From: Parapristionchus giblindavisi
Lineage: Eukaryota > Nematoda > Chromadorea > Rhabditida > Diplogasteridae
NCBI GenBank assembly: GCA_943737045.1
Contig: CALSFV010000246.1
Location: 726,725 to 790,724 of the forward strand
Length of the DNA stretch: 64,000 nucleotides
Direction: 5' to 3'
The position numbers were made by a program, and so were the translations under genes. Numbering within the stretch: the stretch's first letter is position 1; each line of letters starts with the position of its first letter. The notes under the pieces are model-generated. The model saw only the letters and a list, made by a program, of their open reading frames with translations. It ran no database searches and had not been told where the DNA came from. Shown piece by piece: positions 1 to 12,842 of the stretch.

Positions 1-734
1 TTCAACTTCTTGTCTACATATTTCACTCTCCATTATCAATCTACCTAATTTCTGATGAGTCAAATCTCTGAAAGATATATTTTATTTTTCATTTAATAAT
101 CCATTTTAACCTATATGAGATAATAAATTGAGAATGTTGTTCAATTGTATCATGAACTGTAGTATGAGGTGGCATATCATTGGTTACGGTAGTTGTTCCT
201 GATACGAACGGGGTTATTGATTGGATGATACAGTAATCTAACCATTGTTACAGTCAACGACAGATTTCGTCATGGGACCAGATCCATCAATATCGATTAG
301 TGTAGGACCATTAGGAATATGATAGAAATCATAAGCCTCAGCACAAGATCGAGGAATGGAAGCTGAATTGATTGAAGAATGAATAGATGATTATGATGAT
401 AAATGATTATTTGATCTCTTTAGATACATATTGAGGCAGCTCGAATCTTTAAAATCAATCGATAGTTGCATCAAATGTATCTATAGAGAAATAAATAAAT
501 TGAAGAGAGAAGACTAACTAATGAAGTAATTCAAGTATCTTCAATCTATATATCCATGATTGTGACCCCGCCCATCTTGATTGGATAAACAATAAATGAA
601 CAAAGAGAAGTTTATGTTGGAGTCATCAAGATCAATGAAGAGAAGAATACAGGTAGAATATAAACAATATGAGGAAAAGAGAGAGGAAGAAGAGGAAGAA
701 GAGGAAGAAGAGGAAGAAGAGGAAGAAAAAGAAG

Positions 735-771
<37 letters not shown>

Positions 772-778
772 AAAGAAG

Positions 779-811
<33 letters not shown>

Positions 812-812
812 G

Positions 813-844
<32 letters not shown>

Positions 845-993
845 AGAGGAAGAGGAAGAAGAGGAAGAAGAGGAAGAAGAGGAAGAAGAGGAAGAAAAAG
901 AAGAGAAGAAGAAGAAGAAGAAGAAGAGGAAGAGGAAGAAGAGGAAGAAGAGGAAGAAGAGGAAGAAGAGGAAGAAGAGGAAGAAAAAGAAGA

Positions 994-1061
<68 letters not shown>

Positions 1062-4000
1062 GGAAGAAGAGGAAGAAGAGGAAGGAGAGGAAGAAGAGGA
1101 AGAAGAGGAAGAAGAGGAAGAAGAGGAAGAAGAGGAAGAAGAGGAAGAAGAGGAAGAAGAGGAAGAAGAGGAAGAAGAGGAAGAAGAGGAAGAAGAGGAA
1201 GAAGAGGAAGGAGAGGAAGGAGAGGAAGAAGAGGAAGAAGAGGAAGAAAAAGAAGAAGAGGAAGAAGAGGAAGAAGAGGAAGAAGAGGAAGAAGAGGAAG
1301 AAGAGGAAGAAGAGGAAGAAGAGGAAGAAGAGGAAGAAGAGGAAGAAGAGGAAGAAGATGAAGAAGAGGAAGAAGAGGAAGAAGAGGAAGTAAAAAAAAA
1401 GAGAAGAAGAAGAAGAAGAGGAAGAGGAAGAAGAGGAAGAAGAGGAAGAAGAGGAAGAAAAAGAAGAGAAGAAGAAGAAGAAGAAGAGGGAGAGGAAGAG
1501 GAAGAAGAGGAAGAAGAGGAAGAAGAGGAAGAAAAAGAAGAGAAGAAGAAGAAGAAGAAGAGGGAGAGGAAGAGGAAGAAGAGGAAGAAGAGGAAGAAGA
1601 GGAAGAAGAGGAAGAAAAAGAAGAGAAGAAGAAGAAGAAGAAGAAGAGGAAGAGGAAGAAGAGGAAGAAGAGGAAGAGGAAGAAGAGGAAGAAGAGGAAG
1701 AAGAGGAAGAAGAGGAAGAAGAAGAAGAAGAGGAGATAGAGGTAAAGAAATTTTTGACTTACAAAATTGACAAGTATCTCCATAATATCCAAATAGACAA
1801 TGACATTTGATAGATTGATCATAATGTACGAGACAACTAAATATTAATGAATGAATAAATAAAGAAAAATTGAACTTACGTTCCTCCATTTTTACATTTA
1901 TTTCCAATTGATGAACTACATGGATGAAGGACTTCATGATGATCATCTTAATTTAAATATGTGATAGAGTATATGAATACAATAGTAAAAGATACGTTTA
2001 TGAGGTTGGAGAATTGATCCTTTATTGATCTTATTCTCATTATTATCAACTTTCTTCATTGTCAATTTATTTGGTTCTTCCTAAAATGAAATAGTACATT
2101 AAATAAATAAGGAAATATGCATATGAAATTTTAAGATTAAATATTATGAGTGGAACTTACAATTTCATTCTCTTCTTTATCGCCATTACAACGATTGAAT
2201 GTATGAGGTGATGATATCTATTATATATATTATATTATGATCTATATTAAATGGATAAAAAGATTACCCTAGGATCTTTCATATAATACATAGATAATAT
2301 ATTCTTTTCATCAACATAAACATCCCATAAACATCCATTTATTCCTTAACATATTAATAATACTCTTTATAATATGGTAAGATCTAATACCAATTCGTTT
2401 AGCGTCATCGTCTTCTATCGTATCACTACCAAATCGAATCTCTGACAAGTCCAAACATCTATCTTCTCAAAAGTTAAAATAATTATATGATAAATTATAG
2501 AGTATAATTATATTATTTTTCTTATAAACATGATAACGGAATGTCCATAAATTAATAAAATATTACGTTGACATTTAACAGGAATGGAGATATTGGGCTT
2601 ATTATCAACTTGAAGAATAATAGATTGTTGATGAAGAAATAGAGTAATAGTATGAACACTTAATCATATATTTATATTGAATATTTAAAATAATGAATTG
2701 TATTACTCATTCTCTATGTTTAAATCGAAATCTTGTGAGGAAACATCAGGTCCAATCTAAATATTTTCATATATTAAAGCTCAAATTTCTCTATTTAATA
2801 TGTTATAAAACCTGAAGAGATCCTTTTCCTTTGACAACATATAAAGTAAGAATATTATGAGATAAAAGCTTTCCTGATATAATAACACCTTCCTCATCCA
2901 AATCTTTGTTCAACTAAAACATAATAAATTGAATAAATACTATGGGATTGAATAAATTACACTAAATGTGGTACTGATCCTTTTAATCTCTTGATCATTT
3001 CCATCTAATGGAAGATATTTGATAGTTTCATCCATTGATGAAAGTAATTGAATTGATGGACTATCTATTGATCAATAATCATTTTATTCAATCTAATCAA
3101 TCAATATATCTACCTGATCTGCAATTTGGCCCTGATTTTCCTGTTCCGAAGCAATCACAAGTTGCAGTTTCCAGTTCTTTGCAAACTCCCTGAATGGATC
3201 GAGTATGGATTAATTGTTAATAATAACTCAACCTGATTACAATCTCTTGAAGAACATTCATTATTAGCATGAGAACAAGTATCAGTATCATATTCAGCTA
3301 TTGTTTCGATATCAGATAGAGGAGAATTGAGAGTAATCGATACTAGAGTTATACAACCACGAATAGATGAGCCATCTATATTCATTCATTCATTCATTCA
3401 TTTATAGAGTGTATGTTACCTTCACTTCCCAAGATAGCTTCCAACTTCGAATCAATTATATCCAATTCGCTACGAAAGTAATATATAAATAATAGAATAA
3501 AATAGATAGATAGATACCGACTGATTGTAGCTACCATCTCTTTATCCTTTTCAATAGAATATATCAATTCATTTGGTTTAATTCTTATTCCAATGGAATG
3601 TTCATTTGATGAACTCATTTCTATGAATAGATATATATATTCATCTATCTATCCTCTACTTACTCATATTATACGTTGTAAATGGATGAGTTACAATTGA
3701 TTCATTCAAATCATCAATCAATGAAATATCAAGAATTCCATCTCGAAGAGACAGATTCAGCTTAATGATACTGTAATGACATCAAGCACTAATCGATATA
3801 TGGAATACCTCAAATATAGTTTTGTCCTTCACTGCTTTCAATCGGAGAATATTTCCATTATATTGATTAGTTTGTAATCTAACAGCGGCTACGATAGTCT
3901 CATTATTATCTTAATTCAATAATTTGTTAATAGATATGAAATATATGATTACTATTGACAATCCAATCAATAGATGAAAGTTTAACGAATGATTCTCTTG

Positions 4001-4150
4001 ATTTGAGATAAACTTTCTTGGAATAGAATTCATCGATCTAAATTTATATATTATATTTATATGATATAATGATGATATATAAATGAAGTGACTTGATCTG
4101 ATGATGAAGATGATATTATCATCAAAGTGAGAAGAATTAATCTTCTCATT
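1..4150 (-). CDS. Neurexin IV/Caspr/axotactin-like LamG-EGF receptor, C-terminus beyond window
   Basis: Cell-surface or secreted adhesion protein of the neurexin superfamily. The start at 4150 opens a signal-peptide-like exon (MRRLILLTLMIISSSSS). Joined exons then give a first laminin-G domain (about 4045-3320, ending in the typical RGCI), an EGF module (3305-3110, HANNECSSRDCNQ then GVCKELETATCDC), and a second LamG (about 3070-2260; DVHTITLFLHQQ is the 'HtV' strand and INGCLWDVY the closing Cys). A classic EGF follows (1960-1763, CKNGGT and CHCLFGYYGDTC). About 360-70 is a fibrinogen-like stretch of the Caspr type (RSCAEAYDFYHIPNG, then FIISYRDLTHQKLG). This LamG-EGF-LamG-EGF-fibrinogen-like order resembles Nrx-IV/CNTNAP or axotactin, but no discoidin domain precedes the first LamG. 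The exon joining the last EGF to the fibrinogen-like part was not resolved. Family call is firm; the subfamily is inferred. Confidence 0.8.
668..1736. repeat. GGAAGA/GAAGAG purine microsatellite, about 1 kb
   Basis: Over 1 kb is almost pure purine on the + strand, built from GAAGAGGAA-type hexamers with AAGAAG and AAAAAGAAG interruptions. It lies in the neurexin-like gene's intron after the second EGF exon, so the pre-mRNA has a long pyrimidine tract here. Open frames through it (poly-Glu/Lys or poly-Ser/Leu) are artefacts of the repeat. Confidence 0.95.
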
Positions 4151-5270
4151 CTTGATTAGAATATACTATATCCTAATATATTATAAGATATCGAATGATT
4201 TAATCTGAAGAAAGATCAAATCATATTACGTCAAATTATGTATCGCGATATAGAATTGAAAGTATTTCAAAATTATGTCAAATAATATTCAATGATAATA
4301 AATGAAATAGCAGTTAGTATATCTATAAAATATTTCATTGTGTTGAAAATAAGAATAGATTTGTGATAGATCGGAGAATAAGAAAAGTAAAGAAGTGGAG
4401 GTGTTAGAAGGAAAGATAGAGATGAAAGAGAAGAGTGAATCATGTATTGTATGTTTGGGTTGTATGAGCCATCTAAAGCCTTATCATGATATCAATCAAT
4501 ACTATGATAAGAACTATTGATTGAAAGATAAAAAGGAGTGAAGAAGAATGTTCCATAGTCTTATCATTATTGTTTATCATCAATAATAGCTTACAATGAC
4601 AATTTATGGAACTATTTCAAAGAGAGAGGAAGGAGAGATGCATAGAGAGAGATTCAGAGGTAGAGGGAGAGATAGAAACATTGTAGAGGTAGAAGGAGAG
4701 GGAGAGATAGAAACATGAGTAAAATATGTGAACTATGGATAAATGGTGATTGATTGAATAGAAATATATTGAAAGTATTCATTGAATGTTGAAGATTATA
4801 TTGAGTTCTTCATCATAATAATGGTTCCATAAATATCATATTTATACTTAATCATTATGACATTTAAATCTATCTTTTATATCATAATCACCATTCATAT
4901 ATATCTTATTCATATTTTTTTCATTTCAATCTCATATTTTTGATCTCAGATTATAATTTCATTTTCTGTATAATTCTATAATATGTCAACGAGTGGTCCA
5001 AATTCAAAGAAATCAATTCATACAATTTATAAAAACTTGAAATAATCGTATTTAAATCTCGGTTTATAGAAGGGAATCAAATTGATTTTATCAAGATATT
5101 AATATCCGAAAGTGAGCATTGAATTGTCTATGATTACCATAATGATAAAAAGATATTTGATTAAGAGAAAAAGATATGAATGAGAAGTATTTCATATTCA
5201 TCTTCATATATTTTAGGTTATTTTAATTTTAGTTGATTTTTTGCAGTTTACAGTATAATGACATTTATGA
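4151..5270. other. Intergenic, no gene seen
   Basis: AT-rich spacer upstream of the neurexin-like start. It contains a purine-rich GAGAGG patch near 4618-4710 but no conserved exon, RNA gene or inverted-repeat element that I can support. Confidence 0.6.
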
Positions 5271-5501
5271 AGAGTAGGCTCTGATGTGCATGGTGGGCCA
5301 CTCCTGACTTCTTGGAAGAGTAGGCTCTGATGTGCATGGTGGGCCACTCCTGACTTCTTGGAAGAGTAGGCTCTGATGTGCATGGTGGGCCACTCCTGAC
5401 TTCTTGGAAGAGTAGGCTCTGATGTGCATGGTGGGCCACTCCTGACTTCTTGGAAGAGTAGGCTCTGATGTGCATGGTGGGCCACTCCTGACTTCTTGGA
5501 A
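5271..5501. repeat. Minisatellite, five 46-bp copies
   Basis: Five essentially identical head-to-tail copies of a 46-bp unit start at 5271, 5317, 5363, 5409 and 5455. The unit opens AGAGTAGGCTCTGATG and is much more GC-rich than its surroundings. It lies about 350 bp downstream of the ZDHHC stop codon. Minus-strand open frames through it only translate the repeat. Confidence 0.95.
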
Positions 5502-5853
5502 GAGCAAGAAGTTGATTGTAAAGAAAGAAAAAATGAAAGACTAAATGATTCTTATGATTTGATTTGATTGATAAACTTTGAATGAATGATCCATCATGGG
5601 AGAAGGGAATTGTATTGAAGAGAAAGAAGAGATTAAGTGTCATTTGAATATGAACTCCAATGTAGAAAATTATCAATATATTTATCACAAAATGTAACAA
5701 CATACAGTATACCTCGTATTAAATTGATATAAAAGATTTGTAACCCATATCTGAATATGTTCATACCATTTCATTCTATCATTCAATATGTACAGTAGTT
5801 ATACACAACAAATATACACAAATAATAAACTAATGATCACTGAAATATTGAAT

Positions 5854-7817
5854 TCAAGATAGTATAGTATTCTCAGTAGATACAGAAAGAGCTGAACTTC
5901 TTATCATTATTGATTCATCCATTATATCATTTACTTCTTTTTTAAATCCTCTACTATCTATTAAACTAAAGAAAATAATAGATAATTAATGGATACAGTA
6001 TACGGTAATTTACCTGGGCAGTTCAGGAGAGCATAATCGTGATAAACAATTCTTATATAAAGATCCAAGATTAAATGGATTCGTAATAGGAGGACGACGT
6101 TTTGATGAGAAAGTTCCTTTTATCTTAAATGAAATGAATAGATATGATACGATATGATATAGTTACATCTTCATTTGTTGTTAGATTAGTTGTCAATAGA
6201 TATGAATGGAATACTGATAGACATGATATTGAGAAGAATGAGAAGAAACAAATAATAAGGACTACTAAAGATAATGGAGATTCCTTCATTGCATCTATGA
6301 GAGCAGTATGACGGGTTACTGTAATCATTCATCACATATCATATAATATGTAAATGAACTTACATAGAAATAGATGAGCTATACTAGATGAAAAGGTCAA
6401 TATTATAAGGAATGATAAAGATAGAAGAAAGAAGTAAAAGTAACGATAATTACGTAGTCCAACACAATTACCTACCCATGGGCCTTAATTATTCATTTAT
6501 ATATGACATATGTAAGATATCGAGAAGACTTACAATGATGATCAAAGTTTAGAATACAACAATTACATATTGAACAATGAGAACATCTAGGAGGTCGATA
6601 TAATTGACATGTTCCACATCTTTTCAATCTAATACTTACTCCATTTACTGTCACCTACGATTGATTATTGATTGATTCATATGAATAGAATAGATTACAG
6701 TATACCTCAATTGTCCGTGTGAGAGTAGGATGAATTGATGAAGTATTACCATCCGTTGCTGATGTTTCCGCTGTAAAATTGATTCATTGATATAAACAAT
6801 ATTGATTAATAATATGATTGTATTGATAGATATAATACTCAGAAAAGATAATATATCTAACATCTCTCTAATTGTTTCTCTTCTTCATCTCTAGTTTCAT
6901 CTATCGAAGCACGTGGTAGAATACCCGGATCAGAAAATGTTGTCTGAACAAAAGATCAAAGATCAAAGATCAAAGATGATAAAGAATACCTTGAATAGAT
7001 TAGTAAACATAATGATGGAGAGTAAAGCAATTGCAATCGGAATAAGAGGAGATATTTCGTTCCATAGAAAGGGAGCACTCAAATGAATAAATGAATTAAA
7101 TAAGTTAGTATTAAATATAATGTACGTAGGTTATATGCATGCACGGTTTTGATATAGCTTGTAAAACATAACTATTAACTAAGAATGAGCTTCATGGTGT
7201 TTCTAATGAATAGACTATATATAGATATATGATATTGATTGAAAATGAAATGAACTCACTCACAAATGAAGAATATAGTAAGAGTTCCAATGAGAAATGT
7301 TAGAGTTACAAAGAATATTCCATTATGCTTATTAATCATAAACTGAAGAAAAGAAAGAACAATACTCATATATCATGTTTGCAATGAATAAATCAATAAT
7401 GAAACATTTAAATTGATTGAAAATATAATTTAATAGAATAAAATAAAAACAATTAAAATGACATACTCTTCCATTACAAAATAATCGATTATTTCCATTA
7501 TGTAACATCGATTTCCTTATACAATTAGAAGATGATGAAGGAGATGATGATGATGATGATACTTCTATCTATATTCAATCAATCAATCAATCAACCAATA
7601 CATTATCTCAAATATCTATTTGTCTATTCTCAAATAATACTAATGTATAACTTGGCCTATGGTATTGATTCAAACAATATCACTAAGATTGTTCTTATAT
7701 TATATGTAATATAATAGATACCTTCTTCTTCTTAGTATGTCCATCTCTTGATATTTCTTCCATTGATTCATTTCCTTCATCATTATTTATTCTTCTTCCT
7801 CTTTCTATATCAATCAT
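5854..7817 (-). CDS. DHHC palmitoyltransferase, ZDHHC9/14/18-like
   Basis: Multi-pass S-acyltransferase that attaches palmitate to cysteines of membrane proteins. The start at 7817 gives [16 protein letters not shown]. After a serine run comes [11 protein letters not shown], matching the family's GRNxFxCxGR lead-in to TM1. TM1 ([20 protein letters not shown]) and TM2 (7090-7010) follow, then [13 protein letters not shown], the conserved SDPG(V/I)LPRA. The cysteine-rich core runs [19 protein letters not shown] to [18 protein letters not shown]; the catalytic DHHC exon pair lies at 6640-6470. TM3/TM4 include [16 protein letters not shown] and the TTNED element. The last exons read [12 protein letters not shown] and [12 protein letters not shown], matching the family's NPYSHG..NC region, and the stop lies at 5854-5856. 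About nine exons; introns short. Placement in the 9/14/18 clade is by motif similarity. Confidence 0.88.
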
Positions 7818-7876
7818 AACAATGTTGAATAGTTAATCAATATCTACAAATTAATAAATGAATAAGAAGAGAAGAA

Positions 7877-7879
<3 letters not shown>

Positions 7880-7940
<61 letters not shown>
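7880..7940. repeat. (AT)n microsatellite
   Basis: About 60 bp of uninterrupted AT dinucleotide just upstream of the ZDHHC9/14/18-like gene. Confidence 0.95.
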
Positions 7941-7942
<2 letters not shown>

Positions 7943-8169
7943 AAACGAATAGTCATTTCAAAGGAATCTATACCATTTATTTATTCTATGAGATATATAG
8001 AATACAAAGAATATAGATATATAATATGAAGGAATTGAGGAATGGATAAAGAATGAGATAATATCTAATAATGATACAATCCATATATGGAAATGAAGAG
8101 ACAACGAACATTGATTGAATGAATAAAACATAATGAATATACACTATATTGTCTATGGTATAAAATATT

Positions 8170-8552
8170 TCATTTGTTATTTGAGTAAATCGATGATTGA
8201 GTTGAATAAGAAAATGAGAAGACGACGAATCTTATATGGGAGAAGATCGTAGATAGAGGGAGAGGGAGTGAGTGAGAGATGGAGAGAAAGAGGGAGAGGG
8301 AGAGGGAGAGTGATGGAGAAGGAGAGGGAGAGGGAGAGGGAGAGGGAGAGTGATGGAGAAGGAGAGGGAGATGAGTCAAAACAAGTGTTTGTAGATTGAA
8401 AGGAATAGAATAAGAGTACGAAAACTAACCATATAATGAATGATATTCTTGATATTCTTCTATTATCTTTCTCTTTATAAAGCGAAAGAATAGGTGATAA
8501 TGACACTATAATATCAATCATTATATTCATATCTTATCTATTCAATCAACCT

Positions 8553-8587
<35 letters not shown>

Positions 8588-8990
8588 TATATATATATAT
8601 ATAAACATTTTCTAACTCATCAAAACCTCTTATCTCTATTCATGATTGGACGAGAATCTATATACTATTCAATCAATACTATATCATAAGAATCAATTAA
8701 TACAATATAACATAATACCTCTATAATAATAGCTGTTGAAAAGAGTAGAATGAAGTCGATGTATCCCTATAGAGAACAAATAATTTAATATAATGAAGAC
8801 TATAATTGTGTCATAGAATGCAGAGGGAGAGGTAGAGAAGAGGGATAGAGGCTTTCAATTGGTACGACCCCATTAAAAGTGAAAGAAGAATAAAATACTT
8901 TGGTAGAATGATAGAAGAGTAAAAGACACAATTGTTCCCCTCTCTCTCCATCCTCATTCTCCAATCTCTTACTCTTTATTCTCATGAAGA
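8170..8990 (-). other. Possible short membrane-protein exons
   Basis: Two minus-strand exon-like pieces are bounded by plausible splice sites: 8785-8735 (GYIDFILLFSTAIIIE, hydrophobic) and 8530-8430 (MNIMIDIIVSLSPILS then KEKDNRRISRISFII). They could be the membrane-spanning end of the coiled-coil gene upstream or part of a separate gene. No family is recognised. A (GGGAGA)n purine repeat occupies 8255-8372. Confidence 0.25.
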
Positions 8991-9567
8991 AGAAATTAAT
9001 AGGGAGAGGAAGGAGAGGATCTAAAGAGAAGAAATGAAACTACAAAATAAAATACATCTATGTGAATGAAGAAGAATTATTGATTATGATAAAGATATAT
9101 AAAGTATATAGAGTAGAATGAATAGAAGTATGGGAATGGATGTATCTTTTCTTCTTTTCTCAAATGAGTAATCAATTTAATATAGATAAGAAGAAGGGAT
9201 TATAGACGAGAGATTACATATCATATTATCTCATAACATAGTAATCAACCATCTACTAAGAGTTTAAATGAATATTATTGATCTTTTATGAATGAGATAG
9301 ATATGAAATATATAACGGAATAGAGAATAGAAGACGAAGAATGCGAATATCTTTCAAATAACGAATAAAGAATAAGGAATGATAATACCTCCAACACAAT
9401 CAATCAATAATTATAAATCAAATCAATTTATACATTAGTATTTTACAATATTGAATTGTGAGCATATAGGAATGAGTAGTATTGATGTGAAATGAATGAA
9501 AGAATATGTTTTTTTATATGGAAAGTATTGAAATGGAATGAGTTAATGAATGAATACTTACACATAA
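8991..9567. other. No supported gene
   Basis: AT-rich stretch with only short frames. It may be intron or spacer of the coiled-coil gene; no conserved exon was found. Confidence 0.4.
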
Positions 9568-11081
9568 TTATATGTTATCTAGTGAATCATATATCAAGTT
9601 AGTATATATTGAATGAATGAATGAATTAGTAATGGATATGATATCAACAACATGGAGAACATTTAATAAGATGATCATATAATGATCGTAATTGATTAAT
9701 TGATGATGATGAATGAATTGTTGAAGATGAAGATAGAATAGACAACTGAAAGTAATCAATCCATATTTATTAAATATCTTTACAGTATATAAATAACCTC
9801 ATGAATAAGATAATTGAATTCAGATATCTGTGTATCGATTCGTTGAATTACTTTAGCTGATTCAGTCTTCTTTTCTCCATCTACTACATTATCATATTGA
9901 CTATAATCAATATTATTCATAGGAATCAATCAATATATCGTGACTAACTTCAACTTCTCTTTCAGTATTTCGTTATGATCGTTCAACTTATTTTGTAGAT
10001 ATTTCCGAAGTCCATTTACTATATCAACTATAATGGATAATATCATACAATAAATATATATAATATAAAGAATAAAATAGATTACATTGATTGAATGAAG
10101 ATGAATATAGATATTGAGATACAATAGTATGGATAGATGGTAATGAACATTTGATTAATGATACTAATCTTTCACGATTAGCTGATAAAGAATACGATAC
10201 TCCATTCACCTATTCATTTATTGATTGAATAGAATGAGAGATAGAAAAGATTTACTTGAGATGAAGTAAGAAAAGCCGATTTAGTATTTGATGTTCCTGT
10301 TCTTTCCTTATTAATTCCAATTGAATTACTTCTTACTTTATTATCTTTCTTTCTTTCATCTCCATTATTACGATTGGATATCAATTTCTTCACCCCATTT
10401 CCACTATTCATTCGTCTAATAATACAATATATTAATGATACAAAGTATAATAACTTACATATGAACATTATCAACTTTCTTCTTTCTACACAATGAATCA
10501 ACATCCATAACAATAGGGAATAATACATTTTTCTTCATTTCTTTATCTCCATCATTTATTCTATTAATTCTTCTTCTTCTATATATCTCTGTATCATGAT
10601 AATATTGTCTATCTTCATTCATTTCTCTTCTTCCAAACAATGATTTACTTCTTCTTCTATCATTCATTCTTATAGGTGATACATGTACTTCAATACGATT
10701 AGATAATACAGATGGAAGAAGATTATGATATGATGAACATGCTCCATCATCATCATATGATCTACAATATAAACAATTATAATAATAAATAAATCAATCA
10801 ATAAAATTACCTTTCTACGTGTGGATGGAATACTTCATCATCACTGCTACAGTATCCTACCCTATTCCTTCGTTGTGAGATTCCCACCGTATTCCGTTGT
10901 TCTTCTAATCCAAAAGATTGTGGTACAACATCTACACGATCTCTTTTTTTAACATCTTCTACAGTATGCTTCTCTTTTCGTGGTGGGAGTTGTACAGTAT
11001 CTCGTGCAGTTGTAAATCGATAACTTTGATATGGAGAAGTAGACGAATCAGTTAGAATACGAACTCTCTCCTGAATGAATC

Positions 11082-11153
<72 letters not shown>

Positions 11154-12269
11154 GAAGTATAAACCTTTTTGTTCATCTTCTCATTATATCTTCTATCATC
11201 ATTTATATGAGTATAAGTAGCTACATCTCTTTGTTCAATCTTCATTCTATCTCTTATATCTTCTCTATTTTCAACTTCTCCAATTGAATGGATTCGTTGA
11301 GGTGAAATGAATGTAGATGACATCATTCTTTCTATTCCATCATCTTAATTAATCAACAATCTACTTCCCATATCTATACCATTTCAATCAATACCTCTAT
11401 CTCTAGAGTTCACAGCTCTAGCTTCTTCTATTTCAATAGGAGACATAATTCTCTCAGATGATCTACCAGAACTAGAATATGAACAGATATATAAATAGAT
11501 CGATAGATATAGATACCTGGTATCAATACAAAAATGAGAATCATCTACATGAATTCTTTCTTTTCTTCTTTTATCTTTTCTTAATCGATTCAATTCTCTA
11601 TCATATTCATCTACTAATACTGCATGACGACAATCTAATTTTGATTGCTGCAATCAATCAATAAACAATAAACATTTCAAAGATATAAACTGACATTGTA
11701 CTGTTTAGTAGCTTCTTTTGATAATCTATCCAGACCATTTCGAATATCTTCAAATTCACGTGTAAGTTCATTATCAATTGATCGAGATGAAGAGGATAAT
11801 GAGTTATTGATTGATAGAGGAGGAGATGGTGGAAGAACTGAAATTATCTATAGACAAGACAGCATCAGTTGTCATGGAGATACATACTTCAATACTTAGT
11901 CAATCTGACATATACTACTTCATCATATTATCTATTTAATATATGCAAATATAGAGAGACTATAAACATACAATGATTGATGTAATGTTTCTTCGAGTGA
12001 TAAGTGTTAGAAAGAGTTTGAGTTGTTTCCTTCTTTAATGGAGATGACTGAAAATATCTCTAGAGTCAAATGGATAACGCAAAACAAACTTGAAAAAAAG
12101 GTGTGAACGATGTTGGTCGAATACTTCGTGAAGATGAAGAACCATTAGAATTGTTCCCACTATGGCTTACATTTATAGATTCAAAGACTGTTTCATTTGG
12201 TACAGTAGATGCATATGATGAAGCATCTGAATAACGTTGCATATCAAAACATCCTTCGTCTGGAGACAT
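9568..12269 (-). CDS. Unrecognised charged, partly coiled-coil protein
   Basis: I do not recognise a family. A start at 12269 (MSPDEGCFDMQRYSDASSY) opens a Ser/Asn-rich N-terminus. About a dozen small exons with good donors and acceptors then read in one direction. They include ELTREFEDIRNGLDRLSKEA (11880-11700) and VDEYDRELNRLRKDKRRKER (11650-11520), which look like coiled coil. A highly basic, disordered middle follows (MNDRRRSKSLFGRREMNEDR near 10660). Further coiled-coil-like pieces are GLRKYLQNKLNDHNEILKEK (about 10010-9950) and GEKKTESAKVIQRIDTQISE (about 9890-9800). The last exon I can assign ends in IKCSPCC near 9650. A cytoskeletal or centrosomal scaffold is only a guess. The exact 3' end and any link to the hydrophobic exons at 8430-8785 are unresolved. 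Confidence 0.5.
11083..11149. repeat. (AT)n microsatellite in an intron
   Basis: About 65 bp of AT dinucleotide between two exons of the coiled-coil gene. Confidence 0.95.
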
Positions 12270-12842
12270 CTACAAAGAAGTAAAACATCATTTTAAAATA
12301 CAACTATTAATTACATATCCATAGAACGAGTAAGCTAACGACTTTTGTACAATAAAATAAGCTAAGGGCTAAAGATCTAATATGGGAATGAGCGTGAATC
12401 AACGACCGAAACATGAACGACTTCATTGGGCAGAAAAACAGACGCTAGGCTGTCAAACTTGAAAACTCACTTATTTATAAATAATTTTATAAATATATAT
12501 TTAAATAATTAAGAATTTGAAATTTTGGAAATCTGCCAAATTTAGGAAACGACGTACAAGCGTTACTCACACTTTTCGGACTACAGTACAGTCCTCTTAA
12601 ATTCTATCGTTAAGTGACTTTTTTCATCTGAATATTATTTCCTGCAGGCTATGCCTGTCTATTTATGATTCAATGTTTGCAAGGCAGTAATATACTAATT
12701 CGAAGGAAGAGAAATGTTTATTTCGAATCTCGTGGTTAATATCACACCACACCTATCACACCGGTGGATCACACCAAGAGGTGAATGCAATGAATGATTA
12801 TAGAGACAAATGTATATGTAAATAGTATTTCGTTCTATCAAT
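12270..12842. other. Intergenic, no gene seen
   Basis: Spacer between the coiled-coil gene start and the zinc-finger gene stop; probably carries the promoter of the former. It is slightly less AT-rich than average and contains a run of CACACC/ATCACACC motifs near 12740-12775. Confidence 0.5.

Noticed and set aside
596..1946. Long open frames of poly-Glu/Lys, poly-Arg/Gly and poly-Ser/Leu
   Set aside because: All translate the GGAAGA microsatellite, which lies in an intron of the minus-strand neurexin-like gene; only the EGF exon at 1763-1960 is real.
5213..5703. Repetitive protein from the 46-bp unit, and a possible CRISPR-like array
   Set aside because: The units are directly tandem without unique spacers, so this is a minisatellite. 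The frames exist because five copies happen to lack stops.
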